From positions 16,151,375 to 16,215,374 of the forward strand of contig JAVDOI010000012.1 in assembly GCA_032191485.1 (NCBI GenBank): a DNA stretch of 64,000 nt, in the 5' to 3' direction. Both the position numbers and the translations under genes were made by a program. Each line of letters starts with the position of its first letter. The first letter of the stretch is position 1. The notes under the pieces are model-generated. The model was not told the DNA's origin, did not search any database, and saw only the letters and a list, made by a program, of their open reading frames with translations. This document shows positions 47,216-60,772 of the stretch, piece by piece. The DNA is from Leptoclinus maculatus. Taxonomy: Eukaryota; Chordata; Actinopteri; Perciformes; Stichaeidae.

Positions 47216-49264
47216 TGCAGTGAATGATCACACGCTGTTAAAGGTTACAGGCTACATGCTATGATAAGAGTAAATATGTAGGCTAAGTATACGAACATAA
47301 TAAATGTTAAATGCTGAATGCCACAGTCCAATAAACACCAAAAACCTGCAGCAAGAATCCAAAGTGTACTTCACAGTGACTTTTAATTTGAAAATCAAGA
47401 TGTAAACACAATTAAAGTGTGTTTTTATCAACTAAGGAGCAGGTCAGTCACGTCTTCATATCATCTCCATTAGACCATTAGAACTGTATTCAGGTGGTAT
47501 GATCTGGTTCAATTGTAATTGAGATTGTCGTCATTATCGTCGATATTATTATTGACGGACCAAAGTGAATATAGTGAATTTGAATATTATACGGAGGAGC
47601 TTTCTGACCGCTATGAGCGTCAGCAGCACCCAGACCTTCAGGTGTGATCAGCTGCAATCAAGAAAGCAAATCACGCGCTCTTTGAACATTTTAATAAACA
47701 GCCGACAGGAAATTGAGTCTGCCAACAAAGAGGAAGACTCGTCCGTCTCCGGTGTGTGAGTCAGCAGCTCACATGAAGTCTGTCAGCTGGTCGGACGACG
47801 ACGCTGGAGGCAGAATGAAGAGTTTATATATGTTTGTATCTACGTTTTGAGCTCATGTAGTCATCGTTATTAAGGAAGCACTGGGACCTTCTATTGAATC
47901 TCTGACAGCTAAACAGATCTCCATCATGTTCTACATGCTTTCCTCTCAGCTGGAACACTGTGATGCACTTCATGTATCGCCGATCTTCACCGACTCCAAC
48001 TGCTGCAGATAGCTGCTGCTTGTATTGATTTCAATGTTACTGATCATTTTTAAAGCATTAAACTCCAGCTGGGGACCGGCTCTTTGATTTAATTGGCCCT
48101 TTGAGTTTCTAATCAATAATAAATAATGAGTTATTGTGGTATATCAATCAGAGCTACACAGTTCGGTGACAGTGAAAAGCTTTGGTCGTCTCTGCTGAGT
48201 GTCGTCCCTCAGAGACTCATCCTCACCTCTGATGAGTGATCAGAGCACCAAGAGGTCAGAGGTCACCAAACGAGCAGCGTAGACGCCCGACCTGTGCACG
48301 CGGAGCCTACCTGGGAACCAGAGGTATTGATTTCTGCTCTATTAACAGCTCGATGTCATCTCTCCCTCATTACATCTTGTGTTTCCTCCAGGACCACAGA
48401 GCGTTGTCATGGCACCGGAGCTCCGGCTCGTTCACGTATTATTAATATTTGCTTTGGATGCGAGTGTCAGCTGAACGCCTGCGAGGTAAAGATCCAGAGA
48501 GTGAGCAGCGGGCATGCCCAGAGAAAAACAGACAAACAGATGAGTCGGAGCGCTCAGAAGAACTCGGCTTCTTTGTTTTTCTCCTCTTTCTCTTTGTTTT
48601 CTGTTATTCTCTCTCTCCATCCGTTCAGCAGCAAGCTGCATCTCTTCACATGTTTGGTTATTGTTCAATCCCACTGCTTTTACCACCTGCCCACTCCTTT
48701 AACACGCCATGCTGCATGCTAACGTGTTATATTAAAATGACCTCCGCAGTAACAATTTAAAACACGGAGCCACTGTAAAGCTGCTGCTCACATGTTTTGT
48801 AGACATGAATTAGCATTAGCATGATGAAGGGTCACACAGAGCGATGATGCAGCTCTTACAGCTCATTGTAGGACACCTCAAACCACTGAACAGCACGAGG
48901 ACTTCACTCGCACCGTGGAATGATTCAAATCGTGCACTGAGCAGGTGTTTGGGTGGAGTGAGTGGAAATATACAAGAACAGAGACGCATTCAAATGAAAG
49001 ACAACGTGGTAGAAGTGCTGCTGTGCTGTCCTTGTTCCATGTTAAGGGTTCCTTACATGGTGGAATATGGTCTCATATGATTAAAAACCCAAAGCTACAT
49101 TTTAAACACCCAGAGAAATATCTCAACATCTACCTCACAGACTGCTATAACATTGGGTTCAGACATTCATTGTCCCCGCAGGACGAACTGCAATAACTTG
49201 ATGATCCTCTGATTCTCTGACCTGATACTTGCAAAGCTAATGGAATTCCCATCAGCCTCAGTAA

Positions 49265-49385
49265 TACTTTGTTGTTAGCGCCAATTAGCAATAGTTAGCA
49301 TGCTAACACACACTAAACTGCTGAATGAAGCATGTTAGCATGCTGGCCATTAGCATTTAGCTCAAAGCACAGCTGCAGACGCTTC
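49265..49385 (+). repeat. GTTAGCATGCTAAC-type dispersed repeat
   Basis: Contains AGTTAGCATGCTAACA, CATGTTAGCATGCTGGCCAT and TAGCATTTAGCTCAAAGCAC, a word set frequent in fish intergenic DNA. The core TTAGCATGCTAA is palindromic. Confidence 0.65.
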
Positions 49386-50789
49386 TGGTGTCAAAATTCA
49401 ATCGTTTTTGTTTTTCTGATGACAGACAATGATTTGTGGTTCCAGTGCTGACATATTTGTTTTTAGTTATTAGTCATTGAGCAGTTACAGAAATGTATCC
49501 ATAGTTTTGAAAATAATATTTCTTGGTATCTAAAAATCATTGGAAGATAAATCAATTATTGGCAAGAATAATAATTGGGGTTATTTGTCTTACTTGAAGC
49601 GGAGTCTGTGTTACATAAGTCATGAGAAGAGTCACAGAAACCTGAGGTGTGTGTTTGAAACATGCATTGAAGGTTTTCAGCTTGTCTTTCTAAAATCAGC
49701 CGTCTTGAGCGGATGAAGACGGAGACATATCTGCCGTAATGCATCTCTTGGATGTCAGAGCTTCAGCCCACGACTCTGGATTATTTCCACCTACAGCAGC
49801 TGACATCTGGGACTGAAATTAATCAAAGATTCCTCTTTTAGACGTCTTTCCAACATCACGTAGGAAAGGAAATGCAACATGAAGTGAAAAAGAAGTCGGT
49901 AAGTGGAGGCCAGTGTTCGTCCTTCAGTTAGGTGATTCCACTGGGGGAAGACTAAGCATGGCATCACCGGAGCGAGCACGAAGCTTCTACCACAGCAGAT
50001 CGGTGTCAGCTGGAGCAGAGACGGAGGGATCAATAGACCTCCGACAACCTGAATCACGCAGTGACTCTGCGGTCGGTCAGTGCGACCGTTGGTCTCGGAG
50101 CACAACAGCACCGCTTCCAATACAAGAGCACATAAATCATCTGTGAACAGCTGTGTGTGGAGGCCCCTCAGAAGACAGAGCGCTGGTGGGAAAAACCCCT
50201 GCACACATCTGTTCTGTTCACATCCACCGCAGAGAAACACGACGCGTGAAGCCGACGGTAGACGACGCCATTCATCTCAGCCTGACACACATTGACGCGA
50301 GAGGTCCTCTAATCCGTCTCGCGGTGACAGTTCTGTGTCGTCTCAACTTTAAAGAGCTGAATGTGTCCAAGTGTTGACGCGATGACACCACCGCTATACT
50401 ACCAGGTTAGAAGAGATCCGTAAACCTTAGAGATGCACCTACGACTATTTTAATAATCAATTCATCCGTCACTTATTACTTCAATTCATAGATTTTATAA
50501 TATTAATGTGTAAAAATATACGATTAAAATCTATTATTGATAAAAAATGTATATCGTCCATATATACAATTTAAATCTGTTAACTGAAGTAATAATCAAC
50601 AGACTAAAAAACATAGCAATAGGTGAATCCCTTAAGTTTACAGATTTGTTATTTCTATATATAAAGCTCATTTTTATTATTCTTAATGTATCTTTTTTAA
50701 TTTCCCTTCAGATCAATTTTAAGAACTTTAAGAACTCTCAGAACTCTGACAACAGAAAGACATTTTGTGTGATAATCCTAATATATTAT

Positions 50790-51063
50790 GCTTTCATGGG
50801 GACTGAAAGGAAACATTCGGTACCGTCTTGACAAAGCGCTGCAGGATGCTTTCACTTTCACAAGTTGTCGTGCAAGACGTGATTTCCAGTTTGCAGAGTT
50901 TACAGAGCACCGTATTGTTGGGTTTCTGTCCAACATACGTCCACACTTTAGAGGATTGTGGGCAAAGTTTCTTAGCTGCAGCTTGTTCTTTGGGGAAATG
51001 CATGCTTTGACAAGACGCAGCCATTCTTTCTTCCATGTGTTCACACATGTAGCTGAACACCGG
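50790..51063 (-). pseudogene. hAT-type transposase N-terminus relic with BED-like zinc finger
   Basis: The minus-strand frame reads KVWTYVGQKPNNTVLCKLCK, followed by LEITSCTTTCE. A W...Y/F start and a CxxC pair are the hallmark of BED fingers in hAT transposases and ZBED proteins. The expected downstream NLxxHL...H histidines are not in the same frame and there is no catalytic core, so it is a fragment or a frameshifted relic. Confidence 0.6.
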
Positions 51064-51437
51064 TGAAGTAAAGTTAGACTGAGTATATCATGGAGGTATA
51101 TAAACTGCTGCTACTTTAACATTTGTCCAACCAATCAAAATCTTCAAGGACTTTAAAAGGAGCTTCTGGTTTTCTGTGGACACGTTTCTCAAAGAACATT
51201 CATTTTGTTGCAGGTTTTATTCATGAACATGAGTCCTTGGTCATCCTTAGAAAGTGTCACTTCATGTTGCTTCTCTTCTATTGAGCCATCAGCAGTCTTT
51301 ACAAACCTCAGAGTCAATTCTAACCGGATCCGTTTGTGCAGTCGACTGAATTCTCTGAGAAATGATGGAGACGAAGTGCTGTCAGGCAGCAACCTCCGGC
51401 TCTGAGAAGTGAAGTTGATTTGGAAGTGTCCTTTAAC

Positions 51438-51826
51438 CTGCATTCTCTCTAGTGTCCACCAGGGGGCGACTCCTCTGGTTCTATAGAAGTCTATGAGAAA
51501 ATGACTCTACTTCTCTCTTGATTTATTACCTCAGTAAACATTGTAAACATGAGTTTATGGTCTCAATCTCTAGTGTCAAGTCTTCTTCAATACAGCATGA
51601 TGTTCATTTAGTAAATTATGGTCCATTTAGAGTCAAACAGACCATAAAGCAGGGGATGCTTTAGGGCGGGGCTACACGGTGATTGACAGGTCTTCCTGTT
51701 CACTGGTTGCAAAAAGCCAAGATGGCGACGGCCAAAACACCAAACTCAAGGCTTCAAAATGTTAGTCCACATCCAATGAGCGACGTCACGACAACTACAT
51801 CCACTTCTTATATACAGTCTATTTAC
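51438..51826 (-). repeat. Dispersed repeat family A, copy 9
   Basis: Minus orientation. It has an internal deletion between GATTGACAGGTC and CACTGGTTGCAAAAAGCCAA, and keeps the outer end CCACTTCTTATATACAGTCT. Confidence 0.85.
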
Positions 51827-53129
51827 TAAATGGCCTCAAGCAGAAGAGAGCTTAGACCTCCACCACGGACGTTTCCACAAGTGAAGAATGTGTGTGTCCG
51901 CCTCGTGATTCAGATCTGCTCCAAATTGTAACTGGTTATTCCTTTGCCCATTCTTAACCGCTCTACCAGGTTTCATGAGAACCGAGGGACCAGTTCCTCC
52001 GTAGTTCTGCTGACCAACAAATAAACTGAACCGAAAACATTAGCGGAGATAATTTACACAAATATATTTTACAGATTAAAATGAATACTATTACATCATC
52101 AAAGTTGAAGTATCTTGAAAACCTGTTTTACTTTCTTTTTTTTACTATCACAACAACTTTTGAACCTGAAACTAACCCGATCACAGATCCATAGGATGTT
52201 TCCTATTGGCTGCTTAAAGAAGTGATCCGCCTTTAAGACAGCCAGCTGTCGCCATCACGGCATCCATTGTTCACAAGGTCAACGCGGTGGTAAACCAAGG
52301 AGAGCGCTACGAGAGACAGATGAAGGAGCTCATTTTATTTGTAGTTCCAAGAGTCAAACACCTCTTTCCCAGCAGTCAACAAACATCAAGTCATAAAAGC
52401 AGCCTCGGCGCAATAATAGGTTCAACGTTTCAATGCTCAGTCAAGGACAATAAGCTGATATTTGTTATATAAACTTGCTTTATAAATCGAGTCATATTTT
52501 GCTGACATTCCCACTTTTTAAAGCTACAACCAACCGCTGAGATTAGAAAGTACCGTAACAACTATCATGTGAAACTCATTGTTTTCAATATGATTTTCAA
52601 CAATTCTCAAAGAACAAACCTTCTAATCTACATGTTCTTATCTTATCAAACAGAGAGTCCGGAATGATGATGTGGTTTTGTTGCGTTAACAGAGAAAGCT
52701 GCTCTGACCTGATGGAATAATGTGTCTCACAAGTTAAAGTAAGTTAGAGTACAAGTCTGGTGATATTCTCTGTTTTTCCTTTTTGATAACAAACTCATGA
52801 AAAGACCAAAAGCAGCAGTGAATTTAACACCGAACAGGTGATGTGTGTGTATCACAGCCGGATATATCTTCTCTCTCTGAGCCATAGGTCTCCATTAGAC
52901 CACATCAACGAGCATCAATATAATATTCCAATCCTTTCTTAATAAAAAGATTATGAAATGATTCTGTTGGTATATTAACAATAATTATACTGTATTGCGT
53001 TGTTGCCCAAACTAATCTTTTTTCTATTTACATGTTGCCCTTTAGTACATTAATACATTTCTATGCAGATGATACTCAACGTTACATCTCTATTAAACCT
53101 GACTTCTGTCATCAGCTGGTAAAAATGCA

Positions 53130-53202
53130 TATATATAGATACTGTATATATAGATACATACTGTATCTATATATACACACTATATATATATAGATACACA
53201 TA
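53130..53202. repeat. TATA/GATA palindromic tract
   Basis: ATATATAGATACTGTATATA and the following GATACATACTGTATCTATAT blocks are mutually complementary. Confidence 0.8.
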
Positions 53203-54371
53203 ACAAGATCAACCCTCGTGGTTTACAAGACACCAAAGATACAGCTGCAGTGGTCAAACATCTCATTCAATTACTACATTTCACATAATTTCAACGCTCT
53301 GTCTTACATGAAATATTCTGCCTTCTCTCCAAAGCACGGCAAAATAAAATGTGCCAGAAGAAAAGTTTTTCATATTCAGCCAGCCGAAATAAATCAATGT
53401 TAATGAAGGTCATTTCTGACTAATTTCACGAAGCATATCTAGAAGTCTGTATTCCACTGGAGTGGCATAAAACATATGTACGTATGTGTTTTTGTATATC
53501 AGCGTACGTCTGCATGTTTCTGTATAAATTGCTGTTTTTATTGTATGTATTGCATGTGTCTAATATTTAGTTTCTCATTATTTGTATGTATCTCACTTCT
53601 ACAAGTTTTTCTGTGTTTGATTTCTTGCCGTTTTTATTACACGCACAGCTCTTTGTGATATCTAATATATAATAAACTTTGACTTGATACAACCAACCAG
53701 AGCAGAAACACAATAATGTGCCTGTAGATCTGTGGTGATCTCGTCTGTGAGGACAAGTAGAGAAACAGAGCATAAACATCTCATACATATAACTACGTCT
53801 CCTTCCACTGAGACGGAGAATTAGACAGTGAGCATGTAGATCACATTGAGTCCACTCCTTTAAAAGCAACTGAATATTTAAGGTTGCATCAACTTTTAAA
53901 ACTTGATCATTCAAGACTGCTGCATGTCATTATTATCTAATCTAAGGCAACAATGCCCACAATTAACTATGCCATCATGATTATGCACATTTGGAGACCT
54001 CATTATGTGTTGCTTCGCCGCCAAACACTTGTAATCCGTAGCACATCTTAAATGGGATGAGCAGTCTGTGGATGTTTTGAGTCTGTCGACGGACTTTCTT
54101 TTTAAAAACCATCTGGGAGACATTTCTCTTCCAACGTTATTTCTGGAAGTTGGGCGAGGTTCAAAAATGTGTGCCGGCCTGCAGAACGCTGAAGAGATTA
54201 GACGGGAGTGTGTTCAGAAAGCGGAGGCAAAGTGAAGAATATTAGAGGATTTCTCAAGGTCATTTTGTGACAATATGTTTAGAAATAAGAAGAACATTTC
54301 ACTGATGGATCCATTCAGTGGAATGTATTCCAGTGACTGGTTTTCTTTACCCACTTCTTTGTATGCACGGT

Positions 54372-54572
54372 CACGGGCGGCTGGAGCTCATCCCATCAGG
54401 CTGAAGGCAGGAGGACGCCCTGAATATGCTTCCAGTCCATCACAGAGCTAACACAGAGAGACACACTCAAACTCACACCTCGGGGCAACTTTAAGGTTTC
54501 TGTGACGCTTGAGCGGCTTGTTTGTAGACAGAAGAGGCTGTGGCACCCCAGTCGAACCCTGCTGCCTCCATC
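54372..54572 (+). repeat. Degenerate fish dispersed repeat (TCCATCACAGAGCTAACACA type)
   Basis: GGCTGGAGCTCATCCCATCA, GGCAGGAGGACGCCCTGAA, CCATCACAGAGCTAACACAG and CTCACACCTCGGGGCAACTT follow the order of a very common teleost repeat. In the complete form it ends near a GGTTCGAACCC-like box; here that reads CAGTCGAACCCTGCTGC. Confidence 0.7.
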
Positions 54573-56026
54573 TTTATGGCCCACAACGCTGTTCTCCAGC
54601 CCCACACATCTTTTTCATCACAGCAGTTTGACATGTTGCCATAAATCCAACTAGTCCTCCCAACAAAAATGACAAAATACACAGTTTGCAATTGCTTTCA
54701 CACCTTCTACAGGACGACGTTCTCATCAAAACCACCACAGAAATGATTCATGTGGTTTGCTGTTCTGCAACAGAAATGGTTAAAAATGAATTATTGGGTA
54801 TATTTATCCGTCTTCAATCTCAAGTAGGGTTTGATATTGCATGCTTTTTGTATACCTGTCCTTTTGAGAATCTTTACCTCGTAGTTAAGGTTAAAGGTTA
54901 AAGAAAACATGCTTTTCAATCCTGCCGGCAGGTTTTGGGGTTCAGAGGGTTAATCATGACGTTGGCACTAAAGGAGTCTATACTTCTCCATGATGTAGGG
55001 ATGCAAATAGGCTGAACAGATTAAATCTTACAGTCCATAAAAAGCAGATTACAAAGCCCAAAGCGGTGTCTTTTGTCTGCCCAACAGTCCAAAACTCAAA
55101 GATATTCAGAGCACAGTGACATAAAACTATGTCAGAATAAGAATACGTGGCATTTTTCTCTTGATAAACGACCTAATCAATCAGCTAGTTTAATTCTAGC
55201 TCTACGCTGGTGAATTGATGTACGCGGGGGCTTCATTAGGGGTGCAGAGTGAGAGGACGGTGGGTGGTTTTTCATGAGGACATGAGGAACATATGGGAGA
55301 GTCTCCTGTTCCCTTTGTGACAAACAAGGTCTGCAGACACATTGCACTCTTACAAATGGGCATTGCAGCCCCCGGACATGTCCGTATGTGTGGCTGTATT
55401 TTTCACTTTCCACTCACACTTCTGGTGTGGTGAGTGACAGCCTCCTCTCAGCCGTGTTATCTTTCCCATTCTCTGCTGTCAGAATGAGCGCTGTTCCTTC
55501 CTGCCTCATTACCCCTCATGCTGCTCTCATATGGTCACTGTCTGTGTCTGCACCCTGAAGCCTTTTCTCCATCTCTTGAACCGGCTCAGCTCAGATTAAC
55601 GAGGAGGCCGCTCACAGAGATGAGGTGGAGTCCCAGTTGTGGATCACGCCCTCGACATCCATGACACAACATTATTACAAACAATGAAGCAGACCATTAC
55701 TCTGTAATATATTCATATTGTATCTCATAACCCACTTGCCCCCTTTCAGGATATCAGATTACATTCAAATCCAGCTTTGACAGTTGAAATAAATGCTCAG
55801 CTTGTTCTCTCTTCACCAGTGAGGTTGGTGAGGTTGGTGGCTGGTGAGGCTCTGACTCTGAGTCAGATATGAACCTAATATAGAGCAGCTTCAATCACCA
55901 TTCAATCGGCAGCTTGCACTTTGACTACTGGTTGTTTTTCATATTTCATATCAGCATTCTTTACACACACATAGGTCAGGTACATATTTGATTGCACCAG
56001 GTGTGTGCGCCGCGATCTGCGACCTG

Positions 56027-56042
56027 CCCCCCCCCCCCCCCC
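56027..56042. repeat. C16 homopolymer
   Basis: A run of 16 C. A CCTCCTCTT repeat follows at 56560-56608. Confidence 0.95.
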
Positions 56043-57259
56043 ACACCGTATATATAAGAAGAAGAGAAGTGTAGAAGAAGAGTAACGGAGCTACAAGCAT
56101 GAACCCGACCCGTGGGCTCTCGCGCGCCCCCTTCATTGAGGCAGAGGTACTGTTTGCCTCCCCTCTGTGCTTCTTCACTGCGGTTTAAAGTCAGATCAGC
56201 AAGACTAACTATGTTCTACACATACGTGAAATACATGACATAGTCTATGGAAAGAAAGGACATATAATACAAGTGTCTACGAATATTACAGTGGTGACAA
56301 ACAATGAGAAAGCAAAAGACACGCGCTCAACCCAGTTTGTGAGGGATTGCGCAATCTGAGGTGAGGCACAGCTCGTCGCTGCCTCACCTCGAGTGTCTCC
56401 TCTGTTTGAACAGGACGTGAGCAAATTCAGTGATTTTGACTATAAAAATGCTTAAAATGATTGAAATCATACAGAAATTACATTTATAGCACAGATCAGT
56501 AGAGAAATATGATGTATTTTATTTGATCATTATGTGTCATGATGTCAGGTGAGGCTCTGCCTCCTCTGCCTCCTCTTCCTCCTCTTCCTCCTCTTCCTCC
56601 TCTTCCTCCCCTGACCGCGTCCCTGCTCTTTTGGCTGTAAGCGACTCCACGTGACTCCGATTTGGCTGAAAGAGAACGAGGATCTCTGGGCCGAACACAC
56701 TCCGTCTGCTCCCTCTACTCCCTAAACCTGCCCCACTGTGTTCAACATTATGACAGGATGCATCGCTCCAGTTCCTATCTGGTCGTATAATAACAGAAAT
56801 ATCCTTAATAAGAGCACCGTGTTAACGCAATGAACTTATTAGAGAGAAAGAGAGAATGAAACGCATGTGATGAGCCTCCCTGAAGCTCATCAATACTACA
56901 TTATGAAGTCTGGTGGAAGATGTTCAGCGGTTTACCGCTCAGTCGATCACTTCAATTTCCTTTTCTGCTGCTCCATGCAGGGCATGAAATATTAATTTCA
57001 GTAGTAATTTTGGTCTTGAATGATGAAGTACAAAGAAAAAATAACCTTCTACACGGACGGGAAATTATGAATCATTATTAGAATCATTATTACAATCTCA
57101 TCAACGATGAGGCTGCACCTCATCGTTGTTGGGGAGACCAGCTCAGCATTGATACGTTAAACATTCTGGATGAATCTGCAGAGCGTGATCTGCATCCTCT
57201 CGTGTGCTGAGAGGATGGAGGTCACGGAAGATGTTCTCTTATCCGAGGCGAGGGTCCAA

Positions 57260-57350
57260 GGAGCGAGGATGACGTACGTGGTACAGATTGTAAAGCCCTC
57301 TGAGGCAAATTTGTGATTTTTGATATTGAGCTACACAAATCAAATGTAAT
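57260..57350 (-). repeat. SINE-like dispersed repeat fragment, reverse copy
   Basis: GATTGTAAAGCCCTCTGAGG followed by CAAATTTGTGATTTTTGATA is the reverse of the 12630-12770 fragment. Confidence 0.75.
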
Positions 57351-58308
57351 CCATTTAAATGTAAGATGACGGGTGTGTAGCACGTCTGTCCTGTGTAACG
57401 GTATTCACCTAAACTTAACCACGACAGTGACCGTGTGCAGATGTTATAGAAACCATGATTCCATTTGACATAAACACATTTAAATATTCTCACACGGAGG
57501 AATATTCATTTGCGGTCTTGGTTCTATGCACCGGATGTCCTCTGTGTCTCCTCCAGCTCTGGACGTCTGACTCTTTAGCTGCTAAATGTTCAATGTTCTT
57601 CACCAGCTAGTCTCTAACTTAAATCCACTGAACACGACCTGCTCCGCATCAAACAGCACAGAGACAGAGCTGGAAACAACTCTGGTGGGAAGAATGGATC
57701 AAAACCAAAACTACAATTCTACTAAATACATTTGAGCAAACCTTTGGATGGCTGCAAAAGAGAGACGTGAACAAGGCAAAGTGGAGTTAACAGTGAACGC
57801 TACAATCTAACCGTCTACGAGGGATAATGGAGAAAGTGGACAAGTCTTCGTTGTTCTTTCATGTCGGCTGATATTGGACATGTTTCAAAGAAACATTCAC
57901 ACGTTACGGGAAACATCCGTGAAGATACCGACAGCAGAAGCAGCTGATCATTCGTCTTGATTAAATGTTAAACTAGACAAAGGCATTTCCATAATGTGTT
58001 GAGAGGATCAGCTCAGTGTGCCTGAGGTTACCGCCTGCTGACAACATCCCGTCTCCTTGTGACTTAAAGTCAGATCACGTAGTGAGTTCAGTGTTCAGTG
58101 ACACAGAGGCACAGTGATGAACCCTATTAACCCTTACCTACACGCTCACTTCCTGTGTGTGCGTCCTGATGCTACTTATTAAACCTGTTCAGTGAGTGAT
58201 ACACGTCTGCTGTAGTATTCTATCACATTGTTATTGTAAAAACATGCCTTCAGAGTGTATATAATCATGTTATTACTAAGATGTCTTTATCCAGAATGGG
58301 CCTTCTGA

Positions 58309-58328
58309 CCCCCCCCCCCCCCCCCCCC
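58309..58328. repeat. C20 homopolymer
   Basis: A run of 20 C; a shorter C-run follows at about 58454-58465. Confidence 0.95.
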
Positions 58329-58635
58329 TGCTCATGTCTCTGTAGATGAGACAGCGTAAAGAGGCCAACACACAGCGGAGTTCCTCCCAATTGAGGAGAG
58401 TCTAAATGGAGCGTAATAAGCCATCCTTCTCGTCTTCACTCCTCTTCATCTGCCCCCCCCCCCCCGGTATGATCCTCGTTGCAGACGCTGACTGGGTCCT
58501 CGTCCTCTGTTGTGTTTCTGAGGGTGAACACGAGACGAATGCTCGAGGTCAAGAAAACAACAGATGTCGTGTTGTGTTCAAGGCTTCACAAGGTGTGACT
58601 CCTGCGTATGGATATTAAATGACAGATGGAATTTC

Positions 58636-59553
<918 letters not shown>

Positions 59554-59652
59554 GTCTGATTGGAGTAAAATTATTTTGTTTCAAATATTTTATCAAACAA
59601 TGCATCCGAACAAACGCTTGAATGCTCTTAATCTTTGCGCTAGAGATTTGGA

Positions 59653-60085
59653 CGTATATAAGAAGTGGACGTAGTCATCGTGACGTCACCCGTTGGTTTG
59701 TGGATGTTTTGTTTTTTTTGCAGCCAGTGAACAGGAAGTGACCACATCTGGACTGAGGAGGAGTGACGTAGAGACGCCGTGTACGTCTCTGGTAGAGACC
59801 TGTCAATCACTGTGTAGCCCCCGCCCCTAAAGCATCCCCTGCTTTATGGTCTGTTTGACTCTAAATGGACCATAATGTACTAAATGAACATCATGCTGTA
59901 TTGAAGAAGACTTGAAACTAGAGATTGAGACCATAAACTCATGTTTACAATGTTTACTGAGGTAATAAATCAAGAGAGAAGTAGAGTCATTTTCTCATAG
60001 ACTTCTATAGAACCAGAGGAGTCGCCCCCTGGTGGACACTAGAGAGAATGCAGCTTTAACACATGAAGCTTTGACTTCACTTTAA
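59653..60085 (+). repeat. Dispersed repeat family A, copy 10
   Basis: Plus orientation. It begins at GTATATAAGAAGTGGACGTA, the probable true end of the family, and runs through GTGACGTCACCCGTTGGTTT and CGCCCCCTGGTGGACACTAG to AACACATGAAGC. It is the best reference copy for both ends. Confidence 0.85.
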
Positions 60086-60689
60086 AGAACCGGAGGTTGT
60101 TGTCTGCATGTTACCAGAAAATTAGTAGTCGATACCAATACCAGCGAAATTCAATGATTCTTGTGACCAAATTCAATATTGAGGTGAAAAATATAACAAT
60201 GTACTTCAACACTCCATCATCACTGCTTGCAAACTGTTTCTTAAGACCGTACTGATGATCTGCCTTCTCTCACAAAACTTCATTTTTCCAAGAATAATGT
60301 CCGAGCCGTAGACGAAACCCAACACATGTTGTCTCATAATTCATTTAGAGGCCGTTGCTGCATTATTTGCCTTGAAATCCATTGTTGTCAATGTAGACAC
60401 CGCATGTCACGTGACGAGGAACAGCCAATCACAGGAGGCAGACGTCTTTCCATTCTTGTGTAAACATATTTCGATGGTAGATATATGGAGGTCAAGTCTA
60501 TTTTACTTCCTGTTGAACGACGTCACAACATCCGGTTGAAAGGTCAAAAGCCACTGGGAGCAATTTACGGTGCTGGAAATCCACTTATCTTGGTTTTGAC
60601 TTCAGTCAGTGAGGCTTTACGCAACTTCACCATCACCATTATCATAGCAAGCAGGTTTTGGTTGCTTGGTAACAGCAACCTCCCAAGCA

Positions 60690-60772
60690 CCTTGAATGAA
60701 AGGAATAAAAGCGTCACGGCCGGCGTTTTAAAGTGCGTTTTAGACGCAACATGTGAACGGCCCCTTTAGTCA
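60690..60772 (+). repeat. Possible MITE end (GTGAACGGCCCCTTTAG)
   Basis: AGCGTCACGGCCGGCGTTTT, then AAAGTGCGTTTTAGACGC and ATGTGAACGGCCCC resemble the end of fish hAT-like miniature elements. No matching inverted end was found. Confidence 0.3.
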
